Source of the DNA: an uncultured Oscillospiraceae bacterium
Lineage (GTDB): Bacteria > Bacillota > Clostridia > Oscillospirales > Oscillospiraceae
Length of the DNA: 39,845 nt
Reading direction: 5' to 3'
Assembly: GCA_910588135.1 (NCBI GenBank)
Contig: CAJUOT010000023.1
Span: 1 to 39,845, forward strand
This document shows positions 1 through 7,830 of this stretch, one piece after another (the first letter of the stretch is position 1; each line of letters begins with the position of its first letter). The position numbers and the translations under genes were made by a program. The notes below the pieces were generated by a model. That model saw only the letters and a program-made list of their open reading frames with translations, had not been told where the DNA came from and did not search any database.

Positions 1-1
1 A

Positions 2-451
2 CCCTACAACATCACCATGTTCCTGTTTGACTATCTGGGCCAGCAGGCCAGCCAGTGGGACACCCGGCTGCTGGCCACCGACATCTCCAACCGGGCCATG
101 ACCGCCGCCAAGAAAGGCGTGTACGAACTGCCTGACACCATTCCCCCGGAGTGGAAAAAGAAATACTTTGTTCCCCAGTCCGGCGGGCAGTACCAGGTAG
201 CCCCCAAGGTGCGCGACAATGTGATCTTCCAGCCCTTCAATCTGATGGACCCCATCAAATTCCGCCGCAAATTCGACGTGATTTTCTGCCGGAACGTGAT
301 GATCTACTTTGACCAGCCCACCAAGGACGCCCTGGTCCGCCGGTTCTATGACGCCACTGTCCCCGGCGGTTATCTGCTCATCAGCAAGTCGGAAAACCTG
401 AGCGCCAACGCCCCGTACCGCCGGCTGGCCCCATCTACATTCCAAAAATAA
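2..451 (+). CDS. cheR: CheR chemotaxis methyltransferase, C-terminal part
   Basis: This is the 3' part of a SAM-dependent methyltransferase that methylates glutamates on chemoreceptors. The reading frame is open to the left edge, so the N-terminal helical domain is outside the window. Visible hallmarks are the LATDIS strand that contacts SAM, the FDVIFCRNVMIYFD segment (the family's signature strand and loop), and the PGGYLLISKSENL strand near the end. An internal ATG at 17 is not a start; homology continues through it. The tail after the SKSENL segment is short. The gene ends in TAA and is followed within 10 bases by a strong terminator, so it closes its own transcript although cheB comes next. 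Identification is secure; full length cannot be judged. Confidence 0.9.
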   Translation, partial: PYNITMFLFDYLGQQASQWDTRLLATDISNRAMTAAKKGVYELPDTIPPEWKKKYFVPQSGGQYQVAPKVRDNVIFQPFNLMDPIKFRRKFDVIFCRNVMIYFDQPTKDALVRRFYDATVPGGYLLISKSENLSANAPYRRLAPSTFQK

Positions 452-460
452 CCAGCGCAG

Positions 461-500
461 CCGGGTCGGTCCGCGTAGGCAGACCGACCCGGTAGTTTTT
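461..500 (+). terminator. Rho-independent terminator between cheR and cheB
   Basis: An 11-bp perfect stem (461-471 with 482-492), a 10-base loop and a TTTTT run at 496-500. It sits 10 bases after the cheR stop and only about 20 bases before the cheB start, overlapping the cheB leader. Confidence 0.85.
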
Positions 501-521
501 AAAAGGGAGGAGCCCCTCTTT

Positions 522-1574
522 ATGCCAATTCCTGCGACACTGACCAAGAAAATCCGCGTCATGGTGGTAGACGATTCCATGGTGGCCCGCAGCCTGATTA
601 TCAAGGGCCTGTCCGCCCACCCCAGGATTGAAGTGGTGGGCTATGCCATCAACACTCTGGACGCAAAGAATAAGATCCCGCAGTACAAGCCGGATGTCAT
701 CACCATGGACGTGGAGATGCCCGGGCAGAACGGCATCGACTTCCTCAAGCAATATTTGCCCAGCCATCCCATCCCGGTCATCCTGGTGTCCTCCCTGAAT
801 TTGAAGGTGTTCGACGCCCTGGCCGTTGGCGCGGTGGATTTTGTGCGCAAGCCTGACGACCAGAGCGGCAGCGAAACCTCCTTCCTGGCTGCCCTGGCCC
901 AGAAGGTCATCATGGCCGCCAGCGCCCGCCCCCGCGCCGCCGCCCCCGCTGCGGCCTCCGCCGGCCCCATCCCCAAGCTGGGGGCCGCGCCCGGCCTGGA
1001 GCGGGTCATCATCGGCCTGGGCGCCTCTACCGGCGGCACCGAAGCCACCCTGGAGGTGATGAAGCGCCTCCCCTCCGATATCCCCCCCATGCTCATTGTC
1101 CAGCATATGCCCCCCGGATTCACCAAAATGTACGCCGAGCGCCTCAACCGGCTGTGCGCCATGGAGGTGCGGGAGGCCCAGAGCGGCGACGAGCTGCACC
1201 GGGGGCTGGCCCTGGTGGCCCCCGCCGACCTGCAGTGCCGGGTGGTGCGCATCGGCAACCGGTATACCGTAAACTGCACCCCCGGGGAAAAGGTCAGCGG
1301 CCACCGCCCCTCTGTGGACGCCATGTTCCACTCCATGGCCGAGACGGTCACCTGTAAAATGGTAGGCATCATCATGACCGGCATGGGGCAGGACGGCGCC
1401 GTGGGCCTGCTGGAAATGCGCAAGAAGGGCGCCTACACCATCGGGCAGGACAAGGAGTCCTCCGTGGTATACGGTATGCCCGGCGTGGCCCAGAACATCG
1501 GCGCGGTGTGCGTCCAGGCCTCCTGCGAAAACGTCGCCAGCGTTCTTCTCCGGCATCTCAAAACCCTGGGCTGA
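522..1574 (+). CDS. cheB: CheB protein-glutamate methylesterase/deamidase
   Basis: CheB removes methyl groups from, and deamidates, chemoreceptor glutamine/glutamate sites; phosphorylation by CheA activates it. The 350-residue protein has the standard layout: a receiver domain (residues about 10-130; acidic pair in VVDDS, phospho-acceptor Asp63 in TMDVEMPG, Lys110 in VRKP), an Ala/Pro-rich linker (135-158), and the esterase domain. The catalytic triad is visible as Ser169 in GLGASTGG, His195 in VQHMPPG and Asp291 in TGMGQDG. The ATG at 522 has AGGGAGG at 504-510. It lies just behind a terminator, so it needs its own promoter, readthrough, or anti-termination. A second terminator follows, which leaves cheB as a possible single-gene unit. 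Confidence 0.96.
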   Translation: MPIPATLTKKIRVMVVDDSMVARSLIIKGLSAHPRIEVVGYAINTLDAKNKIPQYKPDVITMDVEMPGQNGIDFLKQYLPSHPIPVILVSSLNLKVFDALAVGAVDFVRKPDDQSGSETSFLAALAQKVIMAASARPRAAAPAAASAGPIPKLGAAPGLERVIIGLGASTGGTEATLEVMKRLPSDIPPMLIVQHMPPGFTKMYAERLNRLCAMEVREAQSGDELHRGLALVAPADLQCRVVRIGNRYTVNCTPGEKVSGHRPSVDAMFHSMAETVTCKMVGIIMTGMGQDGAVGLLEMRKKGAYTIGQDKESSVVYGMPGVAQNIGAVCVQASCENVASVLLRHLKTLG

Positions 1575-1620
1575 GCTGGAATATCCAGGAAAAGGAATCT
1601 TAAAAGTTATAAAAAAGCCC

Positions 1621-1670
1621 CAGACCCGCCGCAGAGCCTGTTGGAAAGGCCCTGGGCGGGTCTGTTTGTT
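1621..1670 (+). terminator. Rho-independent terminator after cheB
   Basis: A 10-bp perfect stem (1621-1630 with 1655-1664), a 24-base loop and a TTTGTT run at 1665-1670. It separates cheB from the flgM operon. Confidence 0.8.
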
Positions 1671-1692
1671 CAAAGAAATTTCCCTGTTTTTC

Positions 1693-1719
1693 TTATCTTC
1701 CCACCAACTTTGCCGATAT
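1693..1719 (+). promoter_or_regulatory. SigD (sigma-28) type promoter for the flgM operon
   Basis: GCCGATAT at 1712-1719 is an exact match to the Bacillus SigD -10 consensus. The -35 side is weak: the TAAA position 15 bases upstream (1693-1696) reads TTAT. The site is about 55 bases before the flgM ATG and after a terminator. The flgM-flgK-flgL class is SigD-dependent in B. subtilis, which supports the call. Confidence 0.65.
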
Positions 1720-1773
1720 ATCCTTATGTAAGAGTAAGCAACCCCTTCGGAATGATAAAGGATGTGAGTGACT

Positions 1774-2082
1774 ATGCTGACCTCGTCCGGCTACGGCGCG
1801 ATCTCCCCCATTGGTCCCGCAAAGGTCTACCGGACCAAGACAGAGCGGGGTGCAAAGGCCCAGGTGCTCCCGGGCAACAACAAATATGACAGCGTGACCC
1901 TTTCCGCCCCCAGCCAGGACAGCCGCTTCCTGGATCTGGTCAGCCAACTCTCCCGGGAAGTGCGCACCGCCACCACCACCGGCGACATCGCCGCCCTGCG
2001 CCAGCAGGTATCCGACCACACATACGCCCCCGACCCCATGGCCATTGCCAGGCGGATTCTTTTCTTAGGGGAGGGCCTGTAA
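1774..2082 (+). CDS. flgM: FlgM anti-sigma factor
   Basis: FlgM binds and holds SigD until the hook-basal body is finished, then is exported or degraded. The protein has 102 residues, close to the usual 85-100. The N-terminal half is polar and probably disordered (Gly/Pro/Ser). The C-terminal half has the family's helices, including HTYAPDPMAIARRILF, which matches the Bacillus pattern (G/H)-T-Y-x-(V/P)-D-x-x-x-I-A. I chose the ATG at 1774 over the in-frame GTG at 1768 because AAAGGAT at 1757-1763 is well spaced for it. It is the first gene after a SigD-type -10, as expected for FlgM feedback. The stop abuts the flgN start with no gap. Confidence 0.88.
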   Translation: MLTSSGYGAISPIGPAKVYRTKTERGAKAQVLPGNNKYDSVTLSAPSQDSRFLDLVSQLSREVRTATTTGDIAALRQQVSDHTYAPDPMAIARRILFLGEGL

Positions 2083-2559
2083 ATGGACGGCGCTTTCCCC
2101 ACGTATCTGGACCTTCTGCGGGAGCTGAGCGGCCACTTGGACCGTCTGGCCGCGCTGGCCCAGGAAAAGGCGGACGCCGCCCGCCAGGACGACCTGCTGG
2201 CCCTGGACGAGGTGCTCAAGCAGGAGCAGGCCATGACCCTGACCCTGCGGGGCCTGGAGCAGAGGCGGCAGAAGCTGCTGCCCCAGCTGGGCCTGAAGGA
2301 CACCAAGCTGTCCGGTCTGCTCTCCAAATGTCCCCCGGAGCTCCAGGACGAGGCCCGGGAGGCCACCGAGGAGCTGCGCCGGAGCTATCAGGTCTACCGC
2401 AGCTGCGCGGACATGGCCCGGAACACCCTGGAGCTGACCCTGCACCAGATCGAAAAGATCGTCACCGCCGCCGGCATAGATCCCGCGCAGGCCGGGGCGG
2501 GCTATGAGCCCGCCGGGGCGGAACCCCCTCAGAATATGAAAACAGATTTTCGCGCTTAG
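2083..2559 (+). CDS. flgN: FlgN-like export chaperone
   Basis: FlgN chaperones the hook-junction proteins FlgK and FlgL to the export gate. This 158-residue protein is almost all helix: long runs of Leu/Glu/Lys/Arg with coiled-coil character over residues about 10-145, the FlgN-family pattern of an N-terminal pair of long helices. There is no signal peptide or membrane segment. The ATG follows the flgM TAA directly and has AGGGGAGG at 2067-2074 inside the end of flgM, so translation is probably coupled. Position between flgM and flgK is the same as the flgN-equivalent gene (yvyG) in B. subtilis. Sequence similarity in this family is low, so the call leans on length, helix content and synteny. 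Confidence 0.82.
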   Translation: MDGAFPTYLDLLRELSGHLDRLAALAQEKADAARQDDLLALDEVLKQEQAMTLTLRGLEQRRQKLLPQLGLKDTKLSGLLSKCPPELQDEAREATEELRRSYQVYRSCADMARNTLELTLHQIEKIVTAAGIDPAQAGAGYEPAGAEPPQNMKTDFRA

Positions 2560-2596
2560 GCCCCGCCTGACCGCAGACGGATAAGGAGTTTTTGCT

Positions 2597-4753
2597 ATGG
2601 GTATGATCGGTACTTTTGATTCCTTCACCACCGCCCGTCTGGGCATTTACGCAGCCCAGCACGGCCTGCGGGTGACGGGCAACAACATCTCCAACATCAA
2701 CACCGCGGGCTACACCCGCCAGCGGCTGGATCAGATCAGCCTCAAAACCGGCGGCAACGATATGTACCGCTCTTTCTACGACAACCACATCGGAAACGGC
2801 GCGCTGGTCACCGGCATTAACCAGGTGCGCGACCCCTACCTGGACATCCGCTTCCGCAACACCAACGCCGACGTGGGCTACACCGACACCATGGTGGCCG
2901 GTCTGAAGGAGATCGCCAGCATCCTGGACGAGGTGGGCCGGGGCGAGAACAAGGGCGACGGCATTTTGTACGCCCAGCTCAAAGGTCTGGCCGATTCTCT
3001 GAGCAAGCTGGGCGCCGACCCCAGCAAGGACAACGACATCCTCACCCGCAACTCCGCCCAGGCGCTGTGCACCCTGTTCAACACCTATGCCAGCAAGCTG
3101 GAGACTCTGCGCCAGAACACCGAGGATGGCTTCAAGAAGGACCTGGACTCCGTCAATGAGATTCTGACCAACATCCGCAATCTGAACGAGTCCATCCGGA
3201 ACAGCGAAATTCACGGCGACAACGCCCTGGAGATGCGGGACGAGCGCAACCGCCAGATCGACGCGCTGTCCAACTATATGCAGATCAAGGTCGAGTACAC
3301 CATGGAGGATATCGGCGCGGGCAAGCAGGTGGAAAAGCTGACCATCTCCCTGGGCAACGCCAATCCGGACCCCGGCGTCCACACCGACGAGACCGTGCTC
3401 ATCGACGGCATCTACGGCTCGCAGATCTCCATGCCCGCCCAGAAGCCCCAGCCCAATCCCAATTTTGGCGTCAACGGCGATACAAACCTGTATCTGATGC
3501 CGGACGGTGTCACCGGCACCAACACCTTGAGCCAGGCTCAAAAAATCGACAACGACAATTACACTCTGGTGGTCTCCAAGCTGGTGGACTCCAAGAACCG
3601 GCCGCATATTGACCCCGAGATGAACAAAGACCATCCCGTGGCCCTGGATGACAACGACCTGTACGGCTCCCTTCAGGCCACCCGGGAGCTGCTGACCGAA
3701 AAGGGCGAGTTCGCCACCGCCGACAACATGGCCCTGGACGAGAACGCCACCATCAAGCGCGGCATTCCCTACTACCAGAAGTCCCTGGACCTGCTGGCCC
3801 AGAAGTTTGCCGAGCAGTACAACAAGCTCAACCAGGGCACCCTGGTGGACCAGAACGGCGATCCGGTGGATTCCATCACCGGGACCATCCCCGAGCTGAA
3901 AGCGCTGGATATTGCCTTCTCCCAGGCCATCGGCACCGAGGGCGGTTTTGGCGACGGCTACTATGTCAACGCGGAGGGCGTTTTCGTGGGCACCTCCGCC
4001 CACGCCCCCAACTGCACCCTGGACGCCGCCGGGATCAAGGCCACGGATACCGTGGACGAGGCTCTGGCCAAGATTCGGAAGGTCGTCCCCGGCTTCGCCA
4101 CCAACGCCGACGGCACAGACGCCGCCAACAAGCTGGACCAGCTCAAGGACTTTATGAAGAACCACGGCGTCAACGATGACAACGCCGGCAAAGAGACGGT
4201 CACGCTGACCAAGCCCATCAAGCTGGGCGGGCCGCTGTTCAGCAACCGCAACGACCGGGACGACCCCACCGGCATCACCGCCGCCAACATCTCCATCGCC
4301 CACAAGTGGAGCACCGGGGACGTGCGGGTGGTGCCCACCTGCGTGCAGCTCTTCGGTGAGGACGGGAAGCCCCTGCCCCACACCACCCAGCCGGAGAACA
4401 TCAACCACATGATCTCCATGGTGGACAAATCCCTGGTCTACGACCCCAAGGAGCTGGACCCTGACGCCGTGGGCAGCAAGCTGTTCCAGGGCTCCTTCAA
4501 CGATATGTTCAGCAACATGATGACGGTGGAGGGCAATGACGAACGGGTGAACAACGTCAAGCTGAACACCCACTACACCGCGCTGATTGAGATCGACACC
4601 AGCCGGGACGGCGTGTCCGGCGTGGATCTGAACGACGAGGCCATGAACATGATGCAGTTCCAGAAGGCGTACTCCGCCGCCTGCCGTCTCATGACCGCCA
4701 TTGACGAGGCCATCGACCGCCTCATCAACAACACCGGCATTGCCGGACGCTAA
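2597..4753 (+). CDS. flgK: FlgK hook-filament junction protein 1 (HAP1)
   Basis: FlgK forms the first ring joining hook and filament; it is exported through the flagellar type III system. At 718 residues it is longer than the usual 500-550, with extra sequence in the exposed middle domains (about residues 280-620). The N-terminus has the rod/hook-family helix GNNISNINTAGYTRQR, and the C-terminus has the matching amphipathic helix, with VDLNDEAMNMMQFQKAYSAA followed by a Leu/Ile-rich tail. There is no cleaved signal peptide, as expected for this export route. The ATG at 2597 has AAGGAG at 2583-2588. It is in the flgM operon and 20 bases before flgL. Confidence 0.96.
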   Translation: MGMIGTFDSFTTARLGIYAAQHGLRVTGNNISNINTAGYTRQRLDQISLKTGGNDMYRSFYDNHIGNGALVTGINQVRDPYLDIRFRNTNADVGYTDTMVAGLKEIASILDEVGRGENKGDGILYAQLKGLADSLSKLGADPSKDNDILTRNSAQALCTLFNTYASKLETLRQNTEDGFKKDLDSVNEILTNIRNLNESIRNSEIHGDNALEMRDERNRQIDALSNYMQIKVEYTMEDIGAGKQVEKLTISLGNANPDPGVHTDETVLIDGIYGSQISMPAQKPQPNPNFGVNGDTNLYLMPDGVTGTNTLSQAQKIDNDNYTLVVSKLVDSKNRPHIDPEMNKDHPVALDDNDLYGSLQATRELLTEKGEFATADNMALDENATIKRGIPYYQKSLDLLAQKFAEQYNKLNQGTLVDQNGDPVDSITGTIPELKALDIAFSQAIGTEGGFGDGYYVNAEGVFVGTSAHAPNCTLDAAGIKATDTVDEALAKIRKVVPGFATNADGTDAANKLDQLKDFMKNHGVNDDNAGKETVTLTKPIKLGGPLFSNRNDRDDPTGITAANISIAHKWSTGDVRVVPTCVQLFGEDGKPLPHTTQPENINHMISMVDKSLVYDPKELDPDAVGSKLFQGSFNDMFSNMMTVEGNDERVNNVKLNTHYTALIEIDTSRDGVSGVDLNDEAMNMMQFQKAYSAACRLMTAIDEAIDRLINNTGIAGR

Positions 4754-4773
4754 GCGTAAGGAGGCTGACACCT

Positions 4774-6099
4774 ATGATCCGAGCAACCACCGGCGGCGTG
4801 CTCCGTGGCTACCGCCGCAACCTGATGAGCTCCTTCATCGGCCTGAACAAGGCCCGGGAGACCATGCTCACCCAGCGCACCTTCAACTCCTACGCCGAGG
4901 ACCCCGCCGCCGCCGCCAAGGCGTTCAAGCTGCGCAAGGCCCGCATGGGCGTGGAAACCCACTACGACATCTGCGACGACACCTTCCACAAGTATCAGGT
5001 TGCCTACAACAGCCTTCAGGGCATTGACGAGGTGCTGGACACCAAAAACGGCGAGTGCATGAACACCCTGTCCGGCACCACTTTGAAAATGCTCAACGAT
5101 CCCACCGGCGACGCCCGGGAGCAGCTCACCAAGGTGCTGGACCAGATGTCCGAGTCCCTGATTCAGAACATGAACCAGAAGTATGCCGGCAATTTCGTCT
5201 TTGCCGGGGCGGACGGCCACAACGTCCCCTTCAAGATCGAAAACAACAAGCTGTATTACCGGGGCGTCCCTGTGGACGCGGAAAAGCCGGTGCTCTTTGA
5301 CGCGGACGGCGCCCAGGTCAAGCTGAATGCCAACGGCGAGGTGGACCCCGCCGGGGACAACATTCTGCTGGCAGGCGCAGGCACCATCTCCAAAGCGGAC
5401 TACGACGCGGCGGTGGCCAACCAGGCCACCGACCCTACCGCCAAGGTGCCCGACGTGATGCAGGCCGCGGGCGGCGGCATCGCCACCTTCGGTCCGGCGG
5501 GCAGCGAGTATTATATCATCCAGGATGACAGCGTCAAGACCATGACCCAGCCGGAAATCGACAAGGCCACCACCGACGCCGAGAAGCTGAAATACCTGGC
5601 CGGCGAAAAGTATTTTGTGGACATCGGCCTGGGCTTCCAGGAGAACGAGGACGGCCAGCTCATCGAGTCCAGCGGCTACAACGCCTCCCTCTCCGGCCTG
5701 TCCTTCCTGGGGTACGGCCTGGACGAGGACGGCGACCCCAAGAACGTCTACTCCATCGTCCAGAAGCTGAAGGAGATCGGCGCCCGGGTGCACGAGGGGG
5801 AGAACTGGACCGGCGCGGACTACGATGAGTTCAAGGCTCTGGTGGGCAAGCTGGAAAACGCCTCCTCCAATTTCAAGACCGAGTTCACCAACATGGCCGC
5901 CGGCACCACCAAGCTGCAGAACAACCTGAAGTTGCTGGAGGAGGAGTTTGACAGCCTCCAGGAGCAGTACTCCAATCTGGAGGACGTGGACGCCGCCGAC
6001 GCCATCACCTCCCTTATCTGGGCGCAGTACTGCTATAACGCCGCTTTGAAGGTGGGCAACAGCGTGCTGTCCGAGAGCCTGATGGACTATCTGAGTTAA
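4774..6099 (+). CDS. flgL: FlgL hook-filament junction protein 3 (HAP3)
   Basis: FlgL is the flagellin-like adaptor between FlgK and the filament. The N-terminal domain (residues about 12-135) has the flagellin-type paired helices, ending in the NMNQKYAGNFVFAG segment typical of FlgL. The C-terminal helix (about 350-441) is Leu/Glu-rich and contains DAADAITSLIWAQYCYNAAL, the flagellin C-terminal pattern. The 441 residues exceed the usual 300, the extra lying in the middle exposed domain (about 140-340). The usual N-terminal signature with SxxDDP is changed to SYAEDP. It could in principle be a divergent flagellin, but its place after flgK and the YAGNFVFAG motif favour FlgL. Confidence 0.9.
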   Translation: MIRATTGGVLRGYRRNLMSSFIGLNKARETMLTQRTFNSYAEDPAAAAKAFKLRKARMGVETHYDICDDTFHKYQVAYNSLQGIDEVLDTKNGECMNTLSGTTLKMLNDPTGDAREQLTKVLDQMSESLIQNMNQKYAGNFVFAGADGHNVPFKIENNKLYYRGVPVDAEKPVLFDADGAQVKLNANGEVDPAGDNILLAGAGTISKADYDAAVANQATDPTAKVPDVMQAAGGGIATFGPAGSEYYIIQDDSVKTMTQPEIDKATTDAEKLKYLAGEKYFVDIGLGFQENEDGQLIESSGYNASLSGLSFLGYGLDEDGDPKNVYSIVQKLKEIGARVHEGENWTGADYDEFKALVGKLENASSNFKTEFTNMAAGTTKLQNNLKLLEEEFDSLQEQYSNLEDVDAADAITSLIWAQYCYNAALKVGNSVLSESLMDYLS

Positions 6100-6154
6100 A
6101 ACAGCGCGTCCCGCGTTTTGAATCAAGAGTCAGAGAGGAGCGAACAATGAAACC

Positions 6155-6763
6155 ATGATGCCGTTGATCGAAATCAAAACCGTCCCTATCGAAATTGAGA
6201 TGAAGGTGTCCCACGCCAAGCTGGAATATACCCGGGGCACCGCCGATCTGGAAATTTCCCGGGGCGAGGGCGGCCTGAGCATCAAGAGCCGCCCCATCAA
6301 GCTGAACATCGACACATTCGAGGCCCGCAACTCCGTGGTGCCCACCGCTGTGCGCTCCATCGAACAGTACGCGCAGCAGGGCCAGCAGGCCTCCTACACC
6401 GCCACCGCCACCTATGCCCAGCAGGGCCAGATGCTGCTGGACGCCAAGATTGGACAGGATATGATCACACAATTTGCGGCTGACACAGCCATGAAGAATT
6501 ACAAGCCCAACGTTGGCCTGGAATTTCTCCCCTCCGTCCCCCCGGAGATCACGTGGGACCCCGGCGAGATGCATATCCGCTATGAGATGGACAAACTGAA
6601 TTTCGACTGGCGGGTCAACCAGCCCCAGTTTGAATTCACCCCCGGCGATATTGAGCTCTCCGTCACCCAGCAGCCCGACGTGGTCATCAAGTATGTGGGC
6701 GGCCCCATCTATGTGCCCCCCTCCTCCGACCCCAACTATACCCCTGTGGACGTGGAGGCCTGA
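6155..6763 (+). CDS. DUF6470 (YviE-like) flagellar-operon protein
   Basis: A 202-residue protein of unknown biochemical role. In B. subtilis the equivalent gene yviE lies between flgL and fliW, exactly as here. The sequence is mostly short beta strands with alternating hydrophobic residues (IEIKTVPIEIEMKVSHAKLE at the start) around a helical, Gln-rich middle (about 70-115), and a repeated strand pattern in the second half. There is no signal peptide or membrane segment. The start is set by an ATGATG at 6155; the ATG at 6147 that sits at a better distance from the GAGAGGAG site (6133-6140) hits a stop after three codons, so this gene may be read by re-initiation. Confidence 0.8.
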   Translation: MMPLIEIKTVPIEIEMKVSHAKLEYTRGTADLEISRGEGGLSIKSRPIKLNIDTFEARNSVVPTAVRSIEQYAQQGQQASYTATATYAQQGQMLLDAKIGQDMITQFAADTAMKNYKPNVGLEFLPSVPPEITWDPGEMHIRYEMDKLNFDWRVNQPQFEFTPGDIELSVTQQPDVVIKYVGGPIYVPPSSDPNYTPVDVEA

Positions 6764-6809
6764 TGGGCGCTCCCTCACGTGAAGCGCAGTCAAGCGCATG
6801 GAGGTTTTT

Positions 6810-7262
6810 GTGAAGCTTCAGAGCAAATATTTTGGCCAGATTGATTATGACGAGGAGGATATCGTCACTTTCTCCTCCGGTCCCTTCGGCTTTGAGGAGG
6901 AGCACCGGTTTCTTCTTCTGCCCTTCGAGGGCAGCGCGGGCACCCTGCTGTGCTTCCAGAGCGTCAGCACCCCCGCCCTGGCCTTCGTGGCCATGGACCC
7001 CTTCTCCCTGATGCCCGACTACTCCCCCGTCCTTCAGCCCAAGGAGCTCGAGGAGCTGGGCGTGCACGACAGCCAGGAGCTGGCCTTCTATGTGCTGTGC
7101 GTGGTGAAAAAGCCGGTGTCCGACAGCACCGTCAATCTCAAATGCCCCGTGGCCATCCATCCGGAGACCCGGGCGGCCCGCCAGGTTATCCTGGAGGCTG
7201 ACTCCTATGAAATGCGCCACCCCCTGGCCCAATTCGGCATGGAGGAGGGCGCGCCATGTTGA
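6810..7262 (+). CDS. fliW: FliW flagellar assembly factor
   Basis: FliW binds either flagellin or CsrA; when free of flagellin it sequesters CsrA and so releases flagellin translation. The protein has about 150 residues, normal for the family, with the N-terminal pattern SKYFGQIDYDEEDIVTF, the SGPFGFEEEHRFLLLPFE segment, and the strand region LKCPVAIHPETRAARQVILE near the C-terminus. The GTG at 6810 is the better start: GGAGG at 6800-6804 is correctly spaced, and B. subtilis FliW also begins just before this homologous point. An in-frame ATG at 6798 would overlap that ribosome site and adds only four residues. The 3' end overlaps csrA by seven bases. Confidence 0.94.
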   Translation: MKLQSKYFGQIDYDEEDIVTFSSGPFGFEEEHRFLLLPFEGSAGTLLCFQSVSTPALAFVAMDPFSLMPDYSPVLQPKELEELGVHDSQELAFYVLCVVKKPVSDSTVNLKCPVAIHPETRAARQVILEADSYEMRHPLAQFGMEEGAPC

Positions 7263-7525
7263 TCCTGCAACGCAAAGCCGGACAGTCCCTGGTGATCGGT
7301 GAGGATATCACCGTCCAGGTGGTCTCTGTGGACGGCACGCGGGTTCGGCTGGCCATCTCCGCACCGGAGGATGTGCCCATCCTCCGCAGCGAACTGGTCA
7401 CCGCCACCGCCGCCAACCGCGACTCCGCCATGGAAGAGGCTGCTCCCACCGAGCTCCTGGACCTGCTGGGCGGCGTGCTGGACCATAAAGGAACCCCGGC
7501 GCCGCCGGAGCGAAAGGAGGACTGA
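7256..7525 (+). CDS. csrA: CsrA carbon storage/translation regulator
   Basis: CsrA is a small dimeric RNA-binding protein that blocks ribosome sites by binding GGA motifs in hairpin loops; in B. subtilis its main target is the flagellin mRNA and FliW is its antagonist. The N-terminal 60 residues match the family (MLILQRKAGQSLVIGEDITV, then RLAISAPEDVPILRSEL). At 89 residues it is longer than the usual 60-75, with a low-complexity C-terminal extension. The ATG lies inside the fliW 3' end, so the two are translationally coupled, fitting their paired function. Confidence 0.96.
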   Translation: MLILQRKAGQSLVIGEDITVQVVSVDGTRVRLAISAPEDVPILRSELVTATAANRDSAMEEAAPTELLDLLGGVLDHKGTPAPPERKED

Positions 7526-7528
7526 CCT

Positions 7529-7711
7529 ATGATGGAGTCTATCGCCAGCATGGCGATGGGTATGAGCGCCGCATCTTTTGCCACCAACTATTCCATGGCC
7601 GTCACCAAGAAGATGATGGATACCCAGGAGCTGGCTGGCCAGGAATTGGTGAAGATGCTGGAAGCCGTCCCCACCCCCGCCAAGGGCCAGTACATCGACG
7701 TATACGCATAA
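7529..7711 (+). CDS. YjfB-like putative motility protein
   Basis: A 60-residue protein with the layout of the YjfB motility family: a Met/Ala/Ser-rich helix, a central helix with KKMMDTQE, then LVKMLEAV and a short polar end. Members are small and occur singly in motile Firmicutes; in B. subtilis yjfB is in the SigD regulon. Function is unknown. AAAGGAGG (7513-7520) precedes tandem ATGs at 7529 and 7532; either could be used. It is the last gene of the flgM operon and occupies the place where flagellin often follows csrA. Confidence 0.78.
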   Translation: MMESIASMAMGMSAASFATNYSMAVTKKMMDTQELAGQELVKMLEAVPTPAKGQYIDVYA

Positions 7712-7718
7712 ACGGCAG

Positions 7719-7748
7719 AAAAAGCCGGCCCGATCGGGCCGGCTTTTT
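7719..7748. terminator. Terminator ending the flgM operon
   Basis: A 13-bp perfect inverted repeat (7719-7731 with 7736-7748) with a GATC loop. The outer part of the stem is A5 on the left and T5 on the right, so it could act on both strands. Confidence 0.9.
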
Positions 7749-7771
7749 GCTGTCTGTCCTGAAAAGTGGGA

Positions 7772-7798
7772 CTGACCGCCCCCCGTTCCGGTTATAAT
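7772..7798 (+). promoter_or_regulatory. SigA-type promoter for the AAA+ ATPase gene
   Basis: A perfect TATAAT at 7793-7798 with a partial -35 CTGACC at 7772-7777 (15-base spacing, short). It lies after a terminator and about 17 bases before an AAAGGAGG ribosome site at 7815-7822, giving a short leader. Confidence 0.6.
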
Positions 7799-7830
7799 TT
7801 CCGGGAGATTCATCAAAGGAGGCGTTTCCC

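Noticed and set aside
2462..4771. Long open frame of 769 codons antisense to flgK
   Set aside because: A shadow of GC-rich codons: Val/Gly/His/Gln-rich with no domain. Similar long antisense frames lie opposite fliD, flhA, flgL and flgE.
4774..6099. Flagellin call for the FlgL gene
   Set aside because: The position after flgK, the extra middle domain and the YAGNFVFAG segment fit FlgL better.
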